This document shows, one piece after another, positions 28,808 to 37,251 of a DNA stretch of 64,000 nt (position 1 is the stretch's first letter; the number at the start of each line of letters is the position of its first letter). The stretch is from Rugamonas brunnea. GTDB taxonomy: Bacteria; Pseudomonadota; Gammaproteobacteria; Burkholderiales; Burkholderiaceae_D. Position numbers and translations under genes: made by a program. Under the pieces are notes generated by a model, which saw only the letters and a list, made by a program, of their open reading frames with translations, was not told the origin of the DNA and made no database searches. Location of the stretch: the NCBI RefSeq assembly GCF_014042345.1, contig NZ_JACEZT010000001.1, positions 1 to 64,000 of the forward strand, in the 5' to 3' direction.

Positions 28808-29797
28808 TCATTCCTGCAGCAGCACCGAGGCGCCGCGTGCCAGCGCGCCCGCCACGGCCAGCGCATCCCAGTTGGTCAACCGGATGCAGCCGTGCGACTG
28901 GGTCTTGCCGATGTTGCCCGGCTCCGGCGTGCCGTGGATGCCGTAATGCTTCTTGCTCAGCTCTATCCAGACCACGCCGACCGGGTTATTGGGACCGGCG
29001 GCGATCATGGCCTTGGCGTCGTTCTGGCGGGCGTCCCAGAACAGCTTGGGGTCGTATCGGTAGACGGGATTGCGCACCACGGCCGTCACCTTCCACTGGC
29101 CGTACGGCAGCGGATCGTGCGCGCTGCCGGTGCTGGCCGGGAACTGGGCGAACGGCGTGCCGCTGGCGTCGAGCAGCGTGAGCGTCCCGTCGGCCCGCCC
29201 CACCATCAGGGCCGTGGCCTTGGGCAGCGGCGCGCCCGCCAGCACGTTGGGCACCACCACCTGCTCGCCGGCGCGGTTCATGCGCTTGCCGGGATTGAGC
29301 CGCTTGAGCAGGGCCGGACTGCAGTGGAAGCGTTCACCGAGCGCTTCCAGCACGTTCGCATAGCCCAGCGCGGGCAACTTGGCCTTGTCGGCCATGCTGG
29401 CCGGCGCCACAGCATACGGCCCGGCCACATCCTCCGCTGTGATGGTGTAGCTGCCCAGCACAGGCGCCTGGTCCTGCGCCAGCAGCGCCCAGGTGGCCGC
29501 GTCGATCGCGCCCGTCACCTTCAGCTGGTGCAGCTTCTGGTAACCACCGATGGCGAGGCGCAGGTTGCGGCTGTAGCTGCCGTCGATCTCGCCGGACGAG
29601 AAGTGGGCGCGATCCAGCAGCACCTGGGCGCGCAGCACGTTGGCGCCGCGCGTGCGGGGACCGACGGTGGCGGTGGCGGGCAACTGGTTGATGGCGACGG
29701 GATCGGGCGCGGCGGCCGCCTTGGCCGGCGCGGCCGGGGCAAGGCCCAGCAACACGAGCCAGGCCGCCAATGACAACAAAAAACGAGGTGTTCTCAA
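28808..29797 (-). CDS. L,D-transpeptidase (YkuD) with peptidoglycan-binding domain
   Basis: A 329-residue envelope enzyme. A signal peptide (about 1-28) is followed by a peptidoglycan-binding helical domain (about 50-105) and a YkuD domain with HYGIHGTPEPGNIGKTQSHGC near 285-305; the Cys of SHGCIR is the catalytic residue. It cross-links peptidoglycan (3-3) or anchors proteins. Translation appears to begin at a TTG (29797), since the signal peptide starts there and no ATG is available in frame. Confidence 0.88.
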   Translation of the reverse strand: MRTPRFLLSLAAWLVLLGLAPAAPAKAAAAPDPVAINQLPATATVGPRTRGANVLRAQVLLDRAHFSSGEIDGSYSRNLRLAIGGYQKLHQLKVTGAIDAATWALLAQDQAPVLGSYTITAEDVAGPYAVAPASMADKAKLPALGYANVLEALGERFHCSPALLKRLNPGKRMNRAGEQVVVPNVLAGAPLPKATALMVGRADGTLTLLDASGTPFAQFPASTGSAHDPLPYGQWKVTAVVRNPVYRYDPKLFWDARQNDAKAMIAAGPNNPVGVVWIELSKKHYGIHGTPEPGNIGKTQSHGCIRLTNWDALAVAGALARGASVLLQE

Positions 29798-29964
29798 GCG
29801 GAGTTCTTCTTGGTGGCCAGGCGCGCAGCGGCGCCCGCATATTCTGATGACGCAAGATTATGACACCGGATCTCCGGCCGGTGCCAGCGCGCGCGGCAAT
29901 CGTGCGCCCCCTGCTCAGTTTCAGCCCACCTTCAGTTAACTTTCAGTCTACATCGCGGCCATGC

Positions 29965-30969
29965 TCAGGGCTTCAGGCCAGCCTGCTTGTCACGGAAGAA
30001 TGACCACGCCTCCTCCGCGATCTCCACGTCGCCATTCTGCGGCCCCAGCATCATGCGGTACATCCATTTCAGACGTTTGACCTTGCTCGGCTCCGTGTGG
30101 CCGCCCTTGTCCACGCGGATCAGCGCCACCTGCAGCTTGCGCGGATCGGCGCCCCATGTGATGCGGGTGGCGCGCGTCACGTCGGCCACGTCGCGGTGCG
30201 GGAATTCCAACGTCTCCCCGGCCGCAGGCAACCTGGCCAGCTGGCGCCATCCGGCCGCCGCCTCCTCCACCGGCACCACCGAGCCACGCTGGCGCAGCAT
30301 GGCAAAGCGGATGTCGCCGCCCGCGTAGGGCACGATGGGATCGGCGGTGCCGGCCACGATCAGCGCCGACACGGGCATCGTCGGCGCGGCGCAGCTGCTC
30401 TTGGCCGCCATCGACGCGCCCACCGTGGCAAACGCCGCCAACCGCGCCGGACTCTCGGTGGCCAGGCGGAACGCCATGATGCCGCCATTGGACATGCCCA
30501 TCACGTACACCCGGGCCGGATCGGCATGGTGCTCGGCCACGGCCTTGTCGATCAGCGCATTGATAAAGCCCACATCATCAACATGGGGATTCGAGACGGC
30601 GTCGGAACGGCAGTCGTTCCAGCCGGTCTTGCCGTCGCTGCCCAACAAGCCATCCGGCGCCAGCACCAGCAACTGCTCACGGTCCGCGATGTGCAGCCAC
30701 ATGGACAGCGGCGAGGCGATGCGCTCGCGCCCCAGCACCTGGGCCGCCGAACCGACATGCCCGTGCAACAGGATGACGAGCGGATGGCGGCCCGGCGCGG
30801 GCTGGTCCGGCGTGGCCAGCAGGTAGTGGCGCGCCCCGTCGGGCCGCGCCATGTCGTAGGAAGTGATCTGGGCGGCGCCAGCCAGGTGGGCCACGCCAGC
30901 CAGCAGCAAGCCGGTGGCGGCTCGGAACAGAATGGATTTCACGGGGGTACGCGCCTTTCCTTGGTCCAT
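29965..30969 (-). CDS. Secreted PHB-depolymerase-like (LpqC) esterase
   Basis: About 334 residues with a signal peptide. The alpha/beta hydrolase fold has LLHGHVGSA near the oxyanion hole, the nucleophile GMSNGG, a GTADPIVPY acid segment and GGHTEP for the catalytic His. This is the family of LpqC/poly(3-hydroxybutyrate) depolymerase-type and feruloyl esterases. Start choice is uncertain: ATG 30969 has GGAG very close, while a GTG at 30942 would place the signal peptide exactly at the N-terminus. Confidence 0.8.
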   Translation of the reverse strand: MDQGKARTPVKSILFRAATGLLLAGVAHLAGAAQITSYDMARPDGARHYLLATPDQPAPGRHPLVILLHGHVGSAAQVLGRERIASPLSMWLHIADREQLLVLAPDGLLGSDGKTGWNDCRSDAVSNPHVDDVGFINALIDKAVAEHHADPARVYVMGMSNGGIMAFRLATESPARLAAFATVGASMAAKSSCAAPTMPVSALIVAGTADPIVPYAGGDIRFAMLRQRGSVVPVEEAAAGWRQLARLPAAGETLEFPHRDVADVTRATRITWGADPRKLQVALIRVDKGGHTEPSKVKRLKWMYRMMLGPQNGDVEIAEEAWSFFRDKQAGLKP

Positions 30970-31139
30970 ATGCTCCGGCGATACTGCCACAGAACGCCGG
31001 GGCCGGCAATCCGGCGCCCCCTGCCCGGCGGCCAAGCGGAGGCCCGGGCCAACACACCAATCGGCGGCCAAACGCAACACCTGATCGGCGCCCACTTGAT
31101 CCGGCGATGGTTGCGGCGCCCGGTCGCGCAACTGCGCGC

Positions 31140-31148
31140 TGCTATAAT
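31140..31148 (+). promoter_or_regulatory. Extended -10 promoter, possibly leaderless
   Basis: TGCTATAAT is a perfect extended -10 element in GC-rich DNA. The start of transcription six to seven bases later falls on or next to the ATG at 31155, so the DUF2946 gene may be read from a leaderless or near-leaderless mRNA, or from the ATG at 31161. Confidence 0.6.
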
Positions 31149-31154
31149 CGGCCG

Positions 31155-31562
31155 ATGGGAATGACACGTACGACTCGCCTTTTCGCTGCCTGGATCGCCT
31201 GCCTGGCCATCCTGTTCGCCGCGTTCGCGCCGTCGATTTCCCACGCGCGCGCCGCCGCGCGCGGCGCGGCCTGGATGGAGATCTGCAGCACGGCCGGCGC
31301 CAAACTGGTGGACATGGATGCGGGCCAGGGCCCGGACATGCAGCAACCGGCCACCGGCGCCGGTGTCGACACCTCCCACCTCGATCACTGCCCGTTCTGC
31401 TTCACCCATGGCGGCGCGCCACTGGCCCTGCCCGGCGCCCAACTGACGCTGCCCACCTTCACCGCCCAGGATTCCCATCCCTTCCTGTTCTACCACGCGC
31501 CACGCCCGCTGCCCATCTGGACGGCGGCGCACCCGCGCGCGCCACCTTCCGCGACCTGCTGA
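31155..31562 (+). CDS. DUF2946 family protein with His/Cys motif
   Basis: A 135-residue exported or membrane-anchored protein. A hydrophobic N-terminal segment (about 8-30) precedes the family WMEICSTAGAKLV block (40-52) and a potential metal-binding cluster HLDHCPFCFTH (His78, Cys79, Cys82, His85). DUF2946 proteins often sit beside copper-related genes and TonB receptors. It heads a set with a TonB receptor, a Cys-rich propeller and a TlpA-like protein. Function unknown; metal binding is inferred from the motif. Confidence 0.75.
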   Translation: MGMTRTTRLFAAWIACLAILFAAFAPSISHARAAARGAAWMEICSTAGAKLVDMDAGQGPDMQQPATGAGVDTSHLDHCPFCFTHGGAPLALPGAQLTLPTFTAQDSHPFLFYHAPRPLPIWTAAHPRAPPSATC

Positions 31563-31743
31563 TCCCCACGAACGCTGGCTGAGCGCGCGCATCGCGCCGC
31601 CGGCCGCCCGTGCGCGCCCGCCCTGCGTGCCCGCCCCGTGCCCGCGCCGTGCCCGACCTGGCACCGGCGGCGGCAAGCGATCCGGCCCGCGTCCCCGCGT
31701 TCCAGACCAAGAACAAAAACGGACCAAGTCCAAGGAAGGTTTC

Positions 31744-34098
31744 ATGAAGTCGCACCACACCCCCATCGCCGCGGCCCTGCTCGCGGCCTTCGCCTGCGCC
31801 CCCGCCCTGGCGGACGACGCCATTTTCGACAGCGGCCTGCAGGAAGTCGTGATCAAAGGCGAAAAGCGCGCCACCGTGGCGCCCGTCGTCACCACCGAAT
31901 CGATCACGGCCAGGCAGATCGAGGCCAGCATCAACGCCGTCACCACGGCCGAAGTACTCAATTACCTGCCCAGCATGCACGTGCGCGAGCGCTACGCGGG
32001 CGACCGCAACGGCATCCTCGTCATGCGCGTCAACAGTTCGATTTCCAGCGCCCAGACCACGGTGTACGCCGACGACCTGCTGCTGTCGAACTTCCTCAAC
32101 AACAGCTTCAGCACGGCGCCGCGCTGGGGCATGGTGGCGCCGGTCGAAATCGAGCGCGTGGACGTGCTGTACGGCCCGTTCTCCGCGCTCTACCCCGGCA
32201 ACTCGGCCGGCGGCGTGGTGATGATGACCACCCACATGCCGGAACGCTTCGAAGCCCACGCCGGGATAGACCTGATCAGCCAGGACTTCAAGCTGTACGG
32301 CACCAGCCAGCACTACAACGGCAGCCACGCCAGCGCCGCCATCGGCAACCAGGCCGGCCCCTGGTCGTACTGGATCACAGCCGACCACCTGGACAACCAC
32401 GGCCAGCCGCAAACCTTCGGCGCGGCCGCCAAGGCCAGTCCCAAGGCCGGCACGGCCTACACCGCCGTCAGCGGCGAACTGCGCGACACCGACACCAGCG
32501 GCAACGCGCGCATCATCACGAGCGCCATCGGCGCCGACCACACGGTGCAGGATACGGACAAGATCAAGCTGGCCTACGACTTCAGCCCCACCGTGCGGGC
32601 CATGTACACGCTGGGCGTCTGGCAGAACAAGTCCACCACCGACGTCGCCGCCTACCTGCGCGACAGTGCCGGCAATCCCGTCTACAACACGGCCGCCAGC
32701 GGCGCGGGCAAGTACGTCAAGTTCAACGGCGACAGCAACTACTACACGCTGGCCGGCACCTCCCCCGGCTACAGCGAAAGCCGCCACCTGATGCACGGCC
32801 TGTCGCTCAAGACCGACACCGGCGGCACGTGGGACTGGGAAGCCATCGCCAGCCTCTACACGCAGGACATGGACCGCAGCCGCAGCGCCGCCAACACGGC
32901 CAGCCTGAACGACTCGGGCACAGGCGCGCAGCGCCCCGCCGGCACGCTGACGGTGGCCGACGGCACCGGCTGGCGCAACCTCGACCTGCGCGGCACCTGG
33001 CGCGCCGACGGCACGGCCGCCAGCGCCCACATCCTGAGCTTCGGCTATCACACGGACCGCTACACGCTCAAGTCAGTCACCTCGGCCGTGCCCTCGGATT
33101 GGCGCTACGGCGACGGGGCGGCCACGCCGTCCAGCAATTCCTACGGCAAGACGGAGACGCAAGCCCTGTACCTGCAGGACGCATGGCGCATGGCCCCGGC
33201 CTGGCGCCTGGTGGCGGGCGCGCGCGCCGAACACTGGCGCGCCTTCGATGGCAGCAACTACAACGCGGCCAACGTGCCGGCCTACCAGCAGCTGAACTAC
33301 GCGGCCCGCAGCAGCACCGACATTTCGCCCAAGCTCGGCCTGTCCTGGCTGGCCAGCGCCGACTGGACGCTGCGCGCCGCGCTGGGCAAGGCCGTGCGCT
33401 ACCCGACCGTGGCCGAGATTTTCCAGGTCATCAGCCTGCCCAACAACGTCAAACAGAACGACCCCAACCTCAAGCCTGAGCGCGTGGTGTCGGGCGAACT
33501 GGTGGCCGAGCGCCACTTCCAGCGCGCCAGCCTGCGCTCGTCGCTGTTCTGGGAAGCCAAGCGCGATGCGCTGATTTCGCAGTCCGACGTCACCGTCACG
33601 CCCAATATTTCCAGCATCCAGAACGTGGACAAGGTGCGCACCTACGGCGTCGAGGAAGCGTTCGACGCGCGCGACTGGCTGGTGCGCGGCCTGGACGTGA
33701 ACGGCAGCGCCACCTGGACCCATTCCACCATCACGGCCGACAGCCGCAACCCCGGCCTGGTGGGCACCGACCAGCCGCGCATCCCCGACTGGCGCGCCAC
33801 GCTGGTGGCCACCTACCATGCCACCGAACGCATGGCGCTCAGCCTGAGCTACCGCTTCAGCGGCCGCCAGCACAATGCGCTTTACAATACGGCCACCCAC
33901 CAGTACAACGACGTCAACCCCGACGTGTACGGCGCCGTAAGCCATTACAGCGTGTTCGACGCCAAGCTTCTCTACAACGTGAACGAACGCTGGTCGGCGG
34001 CGCTGGGCATCAACAACATTGGCAACTTCAAGTACTACGTGAATCCGAACCCGTACCCGCAGCGCACCGTGTTCGCCAGCCTGAAATATGACCTTTGA
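31744..34098 (+). CDS. TonB-dependent outer-membrane receptor
   Basis: A 784-residue receptor with a signal peptide (cleavage after ALA, about residue 22), a TonB-box-like EVVIKGEK, a plug domain (about 45-160, with VDVLYGPFSALYPGNSAGGVV) and a 22-strand barrel ending in Leu after NPYPQRTVFASLKYDL. AAGGAAGG precedes the ATG at 31744. No cobalamin riboswitch is seen in the 181-bp GC-rich spacer. The ligand is unknown; partners DUF2946 and TlpA-like suggest a metal, perhaps copper. It does not show recognisable similarity to OprC-type copper receptors. Confidence 0.88.
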   Translation: MKSHHTPIAAALLAAFACAPALADDAIFDSGLQEVVIKGEKRATVAPVVTTESITARQIEASINAVTTAEVLNYLPSMHVRERYAGDRNGILVMRVNSSISSAQTTVYADDLLLSNFLNNSFSTAPRWGMVAPVEIERVDVLYGPFSALYPGNSAGGVVMMTTHMPERFEAHAGIDLISQDFKLYGTSQHYNGSHASAAIGNQAGPWSYWITADHLDNHGQPQTFGAAAKASPKAGTAYTAVSGELRDTDTSGNARIITSAIGADHTVQDTDKIKLAYDFSPTVRAMYTLGVWQNKSTTDVAAYLRDSAGNPVYNTAASGAGKYVKFNGDSNYYTLAGTSPGYSESRHLMHGLSLKTDTGGTWDWEAIASLYTQDMDRSRSAANTASLNDSGTGAQRPAGTLTVADGTGWRNLDLRGTWRADGTAASAHILSFGYHTDRYTLKSVTSAVPSDWRYGDGAATPSSNSYGKTETQALYLQDAWRMAPAWRLVAGARAEHWRAFDGSNYNAANVPAYQQLNYAARSSTDISPKLGLSWLASADWTLRAALGKAVRYPTVAEIFQVISLPNNVKQNDPNLKPERVVSGELVAERHFQRASLRSSLFWEAKRDALISQSDVTVTPNISSIQNVDKVRTYGVEEAFDARDWLVRGLDVNGSATWTHSTITADSRNPGLVGTDQPRIPDWRATLVATYHATERMALSLSYRFSGRQHNALYNTATHQYNDVNPDVYGAVSHYSVFDAKLLYNVNERWSAALGINNIGNFKYYVNPNPYPQRTVFASLKYDL

Positions 34099-34111
34099 GC
34101 GGAGCCCTGCG

Positions 34112-35389
34112 ATGCGACCACTATCTTTCAATACCGATGCCATGCAACAGACCGTGCATCCCCTCCCCGCGCGTGGCTGGACCGTGCTGGCGGCGCTGGC
34201 GCTGGGCGCGCTGGGCGCCAGCGCCAGCGTCGGCGCCAACGCGCAGGCCATGCCGGGCCACATGATGAAACCGGCCAGATCGGCCGAACTGGGCACGGCC
34301 GCCGCGATCGACGCGCGCGGCACCATCTGGACCGTCAGCAAGGAGGTCGATGGCACGGCCCAGTATCTGGTGCTGAGCAAGTCCGACGACGACGGCGCCC
34401 ACTGGTCGGCGCCCACGCGCATCCTGAGCGAGCCCGAAGCCATCGCGGCCGATGGCGAGAGCCGTCCCAAGCTGCTGTTCGGCCCCAAGGGCGAGTTCTA
34501 CGTCAGCTACAGCAAGCCGCTGGCCAAGCCCTACACAGGCGACGTGCGCTTCATCCGCTCGCTCGACGGCGGCCACACCTTCTCGGCCCCCGTCACCGTG
34601 CATGCCGACCGCGCCATCATCACCCACCGCTTCGACGCCCTCACCATCGACCCGCAAGGCCGCATCTACGTGGCCTGGATCGACAAGCGCGACCTCGAAC
34701 AGGCCCGCGCACGCCAGCAGGACTATCGCGGCGCGGCCGTCTACTACGCCGTTTCCGATGACCGCGGCGCCAGCTTCCATGGCGACTACAAGGTGGCCGA
34801 CCATAGCTGCGAATGCTGCCGGATCGCCCTCGCCACCGGCCCGGACGGCAAGGTCATGGCCCTGTGGCGCCACGTGTTCGCCCCCAACGTGCGCGACCAC
34901 GCGCTGGGCGAGCTGACGCCATCGGGCGCCGTGGCCACACCCGCCCGCGCCACCTTCGACGACTGGCACGTGGACGCCTGCCCGCACCAGGGCCCGGCCC
35001 TGGCCTACGCGGCCGACGGCACGCGCCACCAGGCCTGGTTCACCGTCAAGGGCGAGGATGGCGGCGTCTATTACGCCAGCGCGGCGCCGGGCCAGCCGCT
35101 GGGCGCCCCGGTCAAACTCGGCTCCGACCAGGCCGACCATACGGCCATCGCCATCGATGGCCGCACCATCGTGCTGGTGTGGCGCCAGTTCGACGGCAAG
35201 GCCACGGTCATCATGGGCCGCGTCTCGCGTGACGCCGGCCAGAGCTGGCGCGAAGCGGTACTGGCCAGCACGGCGCAAGCCTCGGACCACCCGCAACTGC
35301 TGCACGGCCGCAACGGCATCGTGCTCGTCTGGCGCACGGCGGCCGAAGGCGTGCGCGTGGTGCCTGTCAAACTGGAGGAAAAACAATGA
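34112..35389 (+). CDS. Exported sialidase-fold beta-propeller with SCECC motif
   Basis: About 425 residues. A signal peptide ends after AQA (about residue 46). Several Asp-box-like repeats (SDDDGAHW, SLDGGHTF, SDDRGASF, SRDAGQSW) define a sialidase-type six-bladed propeller. A cysteine cluster, Ser232-Cys-Glu-Cys-Cys236, lies in a loop, unusual for sialidases and able to bind metal or form a disulfide. Sialidase catalysis is not supported: the expected Arg triad and Tyr/Glu pair cannot be assigned. GGAG lies 7 bases before the ATG at 34112. It overlaps the TlpA-like gene, so the cysteines may be its partner's redox target (inference). Confidence 0.72.
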   Translation: MRPLSFNTDAMQQTVHPLPARGWTVLAALALGALGASASVGANAQAMPGHMMKPARSAELGTAAAIDARGTIWTVSKEVDGTAQYLVLSKSDDDGAHWSAPTRILSEPEAIAADGESRPKLLFGPKGEFYVSYSKPLAKPYTGDVRFIRSLDGGHTFSAPVTVHADRAIITHRFDALTIDPQGRIYVAWIDKRDLEQARARQQDYRGAAVYYAVSDDRGASFHGDYKVADHSCECCRIALATGPDGKVMALWRHVFAPNVRDHALGELTPSGAVATPARATFDDWHVDACPHQGPALAYAADGTRHQAWFTVKGEDGGVYYASAAPGQPLGAPVKLGSDQADHTAIAIDGRTIVLVWRQFDGKATVIMGRVSRDAGQSWREAVLASTAQASDHPQLLHGRNGIVLVWRTAAEGVRVVPVKLEEKQ

Positions 35390-35892
35390 AGCGCATGATG
35401 ACAACCGCCCTGCTATCGCTGTCCCTGTGGCTGGGCGCGGGAGCGGGCGCCCAGGCCGCCGAAGCAAAGCTGGCGGTGGCCCCGTTCGAAGCGGACAGCC
35501 TCGCGCAGATCGTGCGCGCGCACGCGGGCAAGCCGTTCGTGCTGATCCTGTGGTCGCTGGACTGCGTGTACTGCCAGGCCAGCTTGAACGTGCTGGCCGA
35601 ACAAAAGCGCACGAATCCGGCACTCGACATCGTGACCCTGTCCACCGACGGCGTGGGCGATCCACAAACCGACGCGCTGGTGGAGCAACGGCTGCGCAAA
35701 CTGGCCCTGACCAGCAACGCCTGGGGCTACGGCACAGCGCCGGCCGAACAGCTGCGCTACGCGATCGACCCGAAGTGGCATGGCGAAATGCCGAGGAGCT
35801 ACTGGTTCGACGCCCAGGGCCGCCGCACGGCACATTCGGGCGTGCTCACGCCGGCTACGATCGAACGACTGACAGGCAAGGGCCAGCTGTAA
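35386..35892 (+). CDS. Periplasmic TlpA-like thioredoxin-fold protein
   Basis: A 168-residue protein with a signal peptide (cleavage about residue 24) and a thioredoxin fold with active-site WSLDCVYCQ (Cys60, Cys63). Members of the TlpA/ResA group reduce specific periplasmic proteins, including copper chaperones and apo-cytochromes. It overlaps the propeller gene by ATGA and ends the operon, followed by a terminator. Confidence 0.82.
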   Translation: MKRMMTTALLSLSLWLGAGAGAQAAEAKLAVAPFEADSLAQIVRAHAGKPFVLILWSLDCVYCQASLNVLAEQKRTNPALDIVTLSTDGVGDPQTDALVEQRLRKLALTSNAWGYGTAPAEQLRYAIDPKWHGEMPRSYWFDAQGRRTAHSGVLTPATIERLTGKGQL

Positions 35893-35893
35893 C

Positions 35894-35927
35894 GCGAGGT
35901 TTCGTTCAAGCAAAAGCCTCGCATTTT
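35894..35927 (+). terminator. Terminator after the TlpA-like gene
   Basis: GCGAGGTTT pairs with AAGCCTCGC (one G-U pair), followed by ATTTT, directly after the stop codon. Confidence 0.65.
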
Positions 35928-35942
35928 GGACCAATCGCGGGC

Positions 35943-36374
35943 TCAGGCGCTGTGCGCAAGTGCTGCCGGCAGCCCGCCAAGGCCGGTCAGTTCAAACAGC
36001 CCGGCCAGCGTCACTTCGTCGTTCCAGGTCTGGCCCACGGCCAAGCCATATCGCTGCCGCAACGACGCGGCCAACTCGGCCAACTCCGGCGAGTCGGTAC
36101 TGCCCTCGCCCGGATACAGGGCGCGATGGATACCCAGCACCCGGTCATCCGGACTAAGCAGCTCCTTCTCATACCGGCGCAGCGCGAACGCGGCGCAGAA
36201 CATGGCCAGAAAATCGTCCATGGCCTCGCGCGGGGCGTCGGGGAAGCGGCGTTGCCACGCTTTGAGCTGGGAACTGCGGGCACTGAACGGCAGCGGCAGC
36301 AAGGGGCCGCTACGGCTGGCCCACAGCAGCGAGGCGACGCCGGCGACACTCAGCAGGACCGCGGTGCCGATCAT
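35943..36374 (-). CDS. Unknown membrane-anchored protein
   Basis: A 143-residue protein not recognised as any family. One N-terminal transmembrane helix (about 2-20) is followed by a soluble, mostly helical domain with charged residues and no catalytic motif. The ATG at 36374 follows GGGG; the longer frame upstream looks non-coding. It converges on the TlpA-like gene and is divergent from the next unknown protein, with 247 bp between them that holds a GC-rich direct repeat (GCGGGCCG, about 36450-36470) and no gene. Confidence 0.6.
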   Translation of the reverse strand: MIGTAVLLSVAGVASLLWASRSGPLLPLPFSARSSQLKAWQRRFPDAPREAMDDFLAMFCAAFALRRYEKELLSPDDRVLGIHRALYPGEGSTDSPELAELAASLRQRYGLAVGQTWNDEVTLAGLFELTGLGGLPAALAHSA

Positions 36375-36621
36375 GGACACCCCAGCGTAAAGGCAAGTCG
36401 GACGACGGAAAGATGCATGCGGTTCCTCAATAACAATCGAGATGGGACGGGCGGGCCGCGTTGCGGGCCGTGCCTGGACGGCACGCAATGCTGCCAAGGC
36501 GCAAATGTTATCGAAAAAATCACCCTACAAATGCGTGGATTGTCACCGCCGATTCTGTGTTTTTGCGCCGATTCTGGACTAAGATAAAGCGAGGAGCGCG
36601 TTCCGCCCCACGGAGGATGCT

Positions 36622-37236
36622 ATGAAGACAACTCGGATCAAACTGGCGCTGGGTATCCTGCTGGCCGCCATTGCCGCCGCCGTACTCACTTCCACCTTGC
36701 GCCTGCCGCTGGAACAAGGCTTGCAGCAGGCGTCCATGCTGCTGCTTGGGCTGGCCGCTATGGCGGCGCTGGCCAGTTTCGCTGGCACGGTGGAAAGCAG
36801 CGCCAATGCGCCGCTGGTGCAGTTTCCATCCAATGACAGGCGGCTGAATCCACCGGGTCAGGCGCGCGCCGCCGACAACATCCCGGATCGCCGCGAGCGG
36901 CGCCAGAGCCCGACGCTGTGGGGCCCTTCCACCGATGACTTGCTGGAGGAGGACCCGGCACTGGCCCTGGCCAAGCTGCGCATCGACCTCGAAGGCGAAT
37001 TGCGGCGCATCGCCCAGGTGCGCAAGCTACCGCTGGAAGCGCGCCACGCCCCCATCCATCAACTGGTGGACGCGCTGCTGCTGGCCCATCTGCTGGACCC
37101 GGATCAGGACAAGGCGCTGAATGGCGTGCTGCGCGACTGCAATGCGGCCATCCATGGCACCGACATGACGGCCGAAGCGGCGGGCGCCGTGATCGAAACG
37201 GGCGCCCGCCTGCTCGGCACGCTGCGCCACCTGTAA
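36622..37236 (+). CDS. Unknown two-helix membrane protein with HEPN-like tail
   Basis: A 204-residue protein. Two transmembrane helices (about 7-25 and 36-56) are followed by a linker and a helical domain (about 110-200) that reads like DUF4145/HEPN-type bundles: a long LAKLRIDLEGELRRIA helix, then NGVLRDCNAAIHG. The match is by eye and weak; the HEPN RX4-6H catalytic motif is not clear. A strong GGAGG ribosome site precedes the ATG. It is convergent with the DUF885 peptidase gene. Function unknown. Confidence 0.6.
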   Translation: MKTTRIKLALGILLAAIAAAVLTSTLRLPLEQGLQQASMLLLGLAAMAALASFAGTVESSANAPLVQFPSNDRRLNPPGQARAADNIPDRRERRQSPTLWGPSTDDLLEEDPALALAKLRIDLEGELRRIAQVRKLPLEARHAPIHQLVDALLLAHLLDPDQDKALNGVLRDCNAAIHGTDMTAEAAGAVIETGARLLGTLRHL

Positions 37237-37251
37237 CGCGCGCCGCCGCGC

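Noticed and set aside
31563-31743. Cobalamin riboswitch before the TonB receptor
   Set aside because: The spacer is GC-rich simple sequence without the conserved B12-box or a matching fold.
34112-35389. A functional sialidase
   Set aside because: Asp-box repeats show the fold, but the catalytic Arg triad and Tyr/Glu pair cannot be identified, and context points to metal or redox functions.
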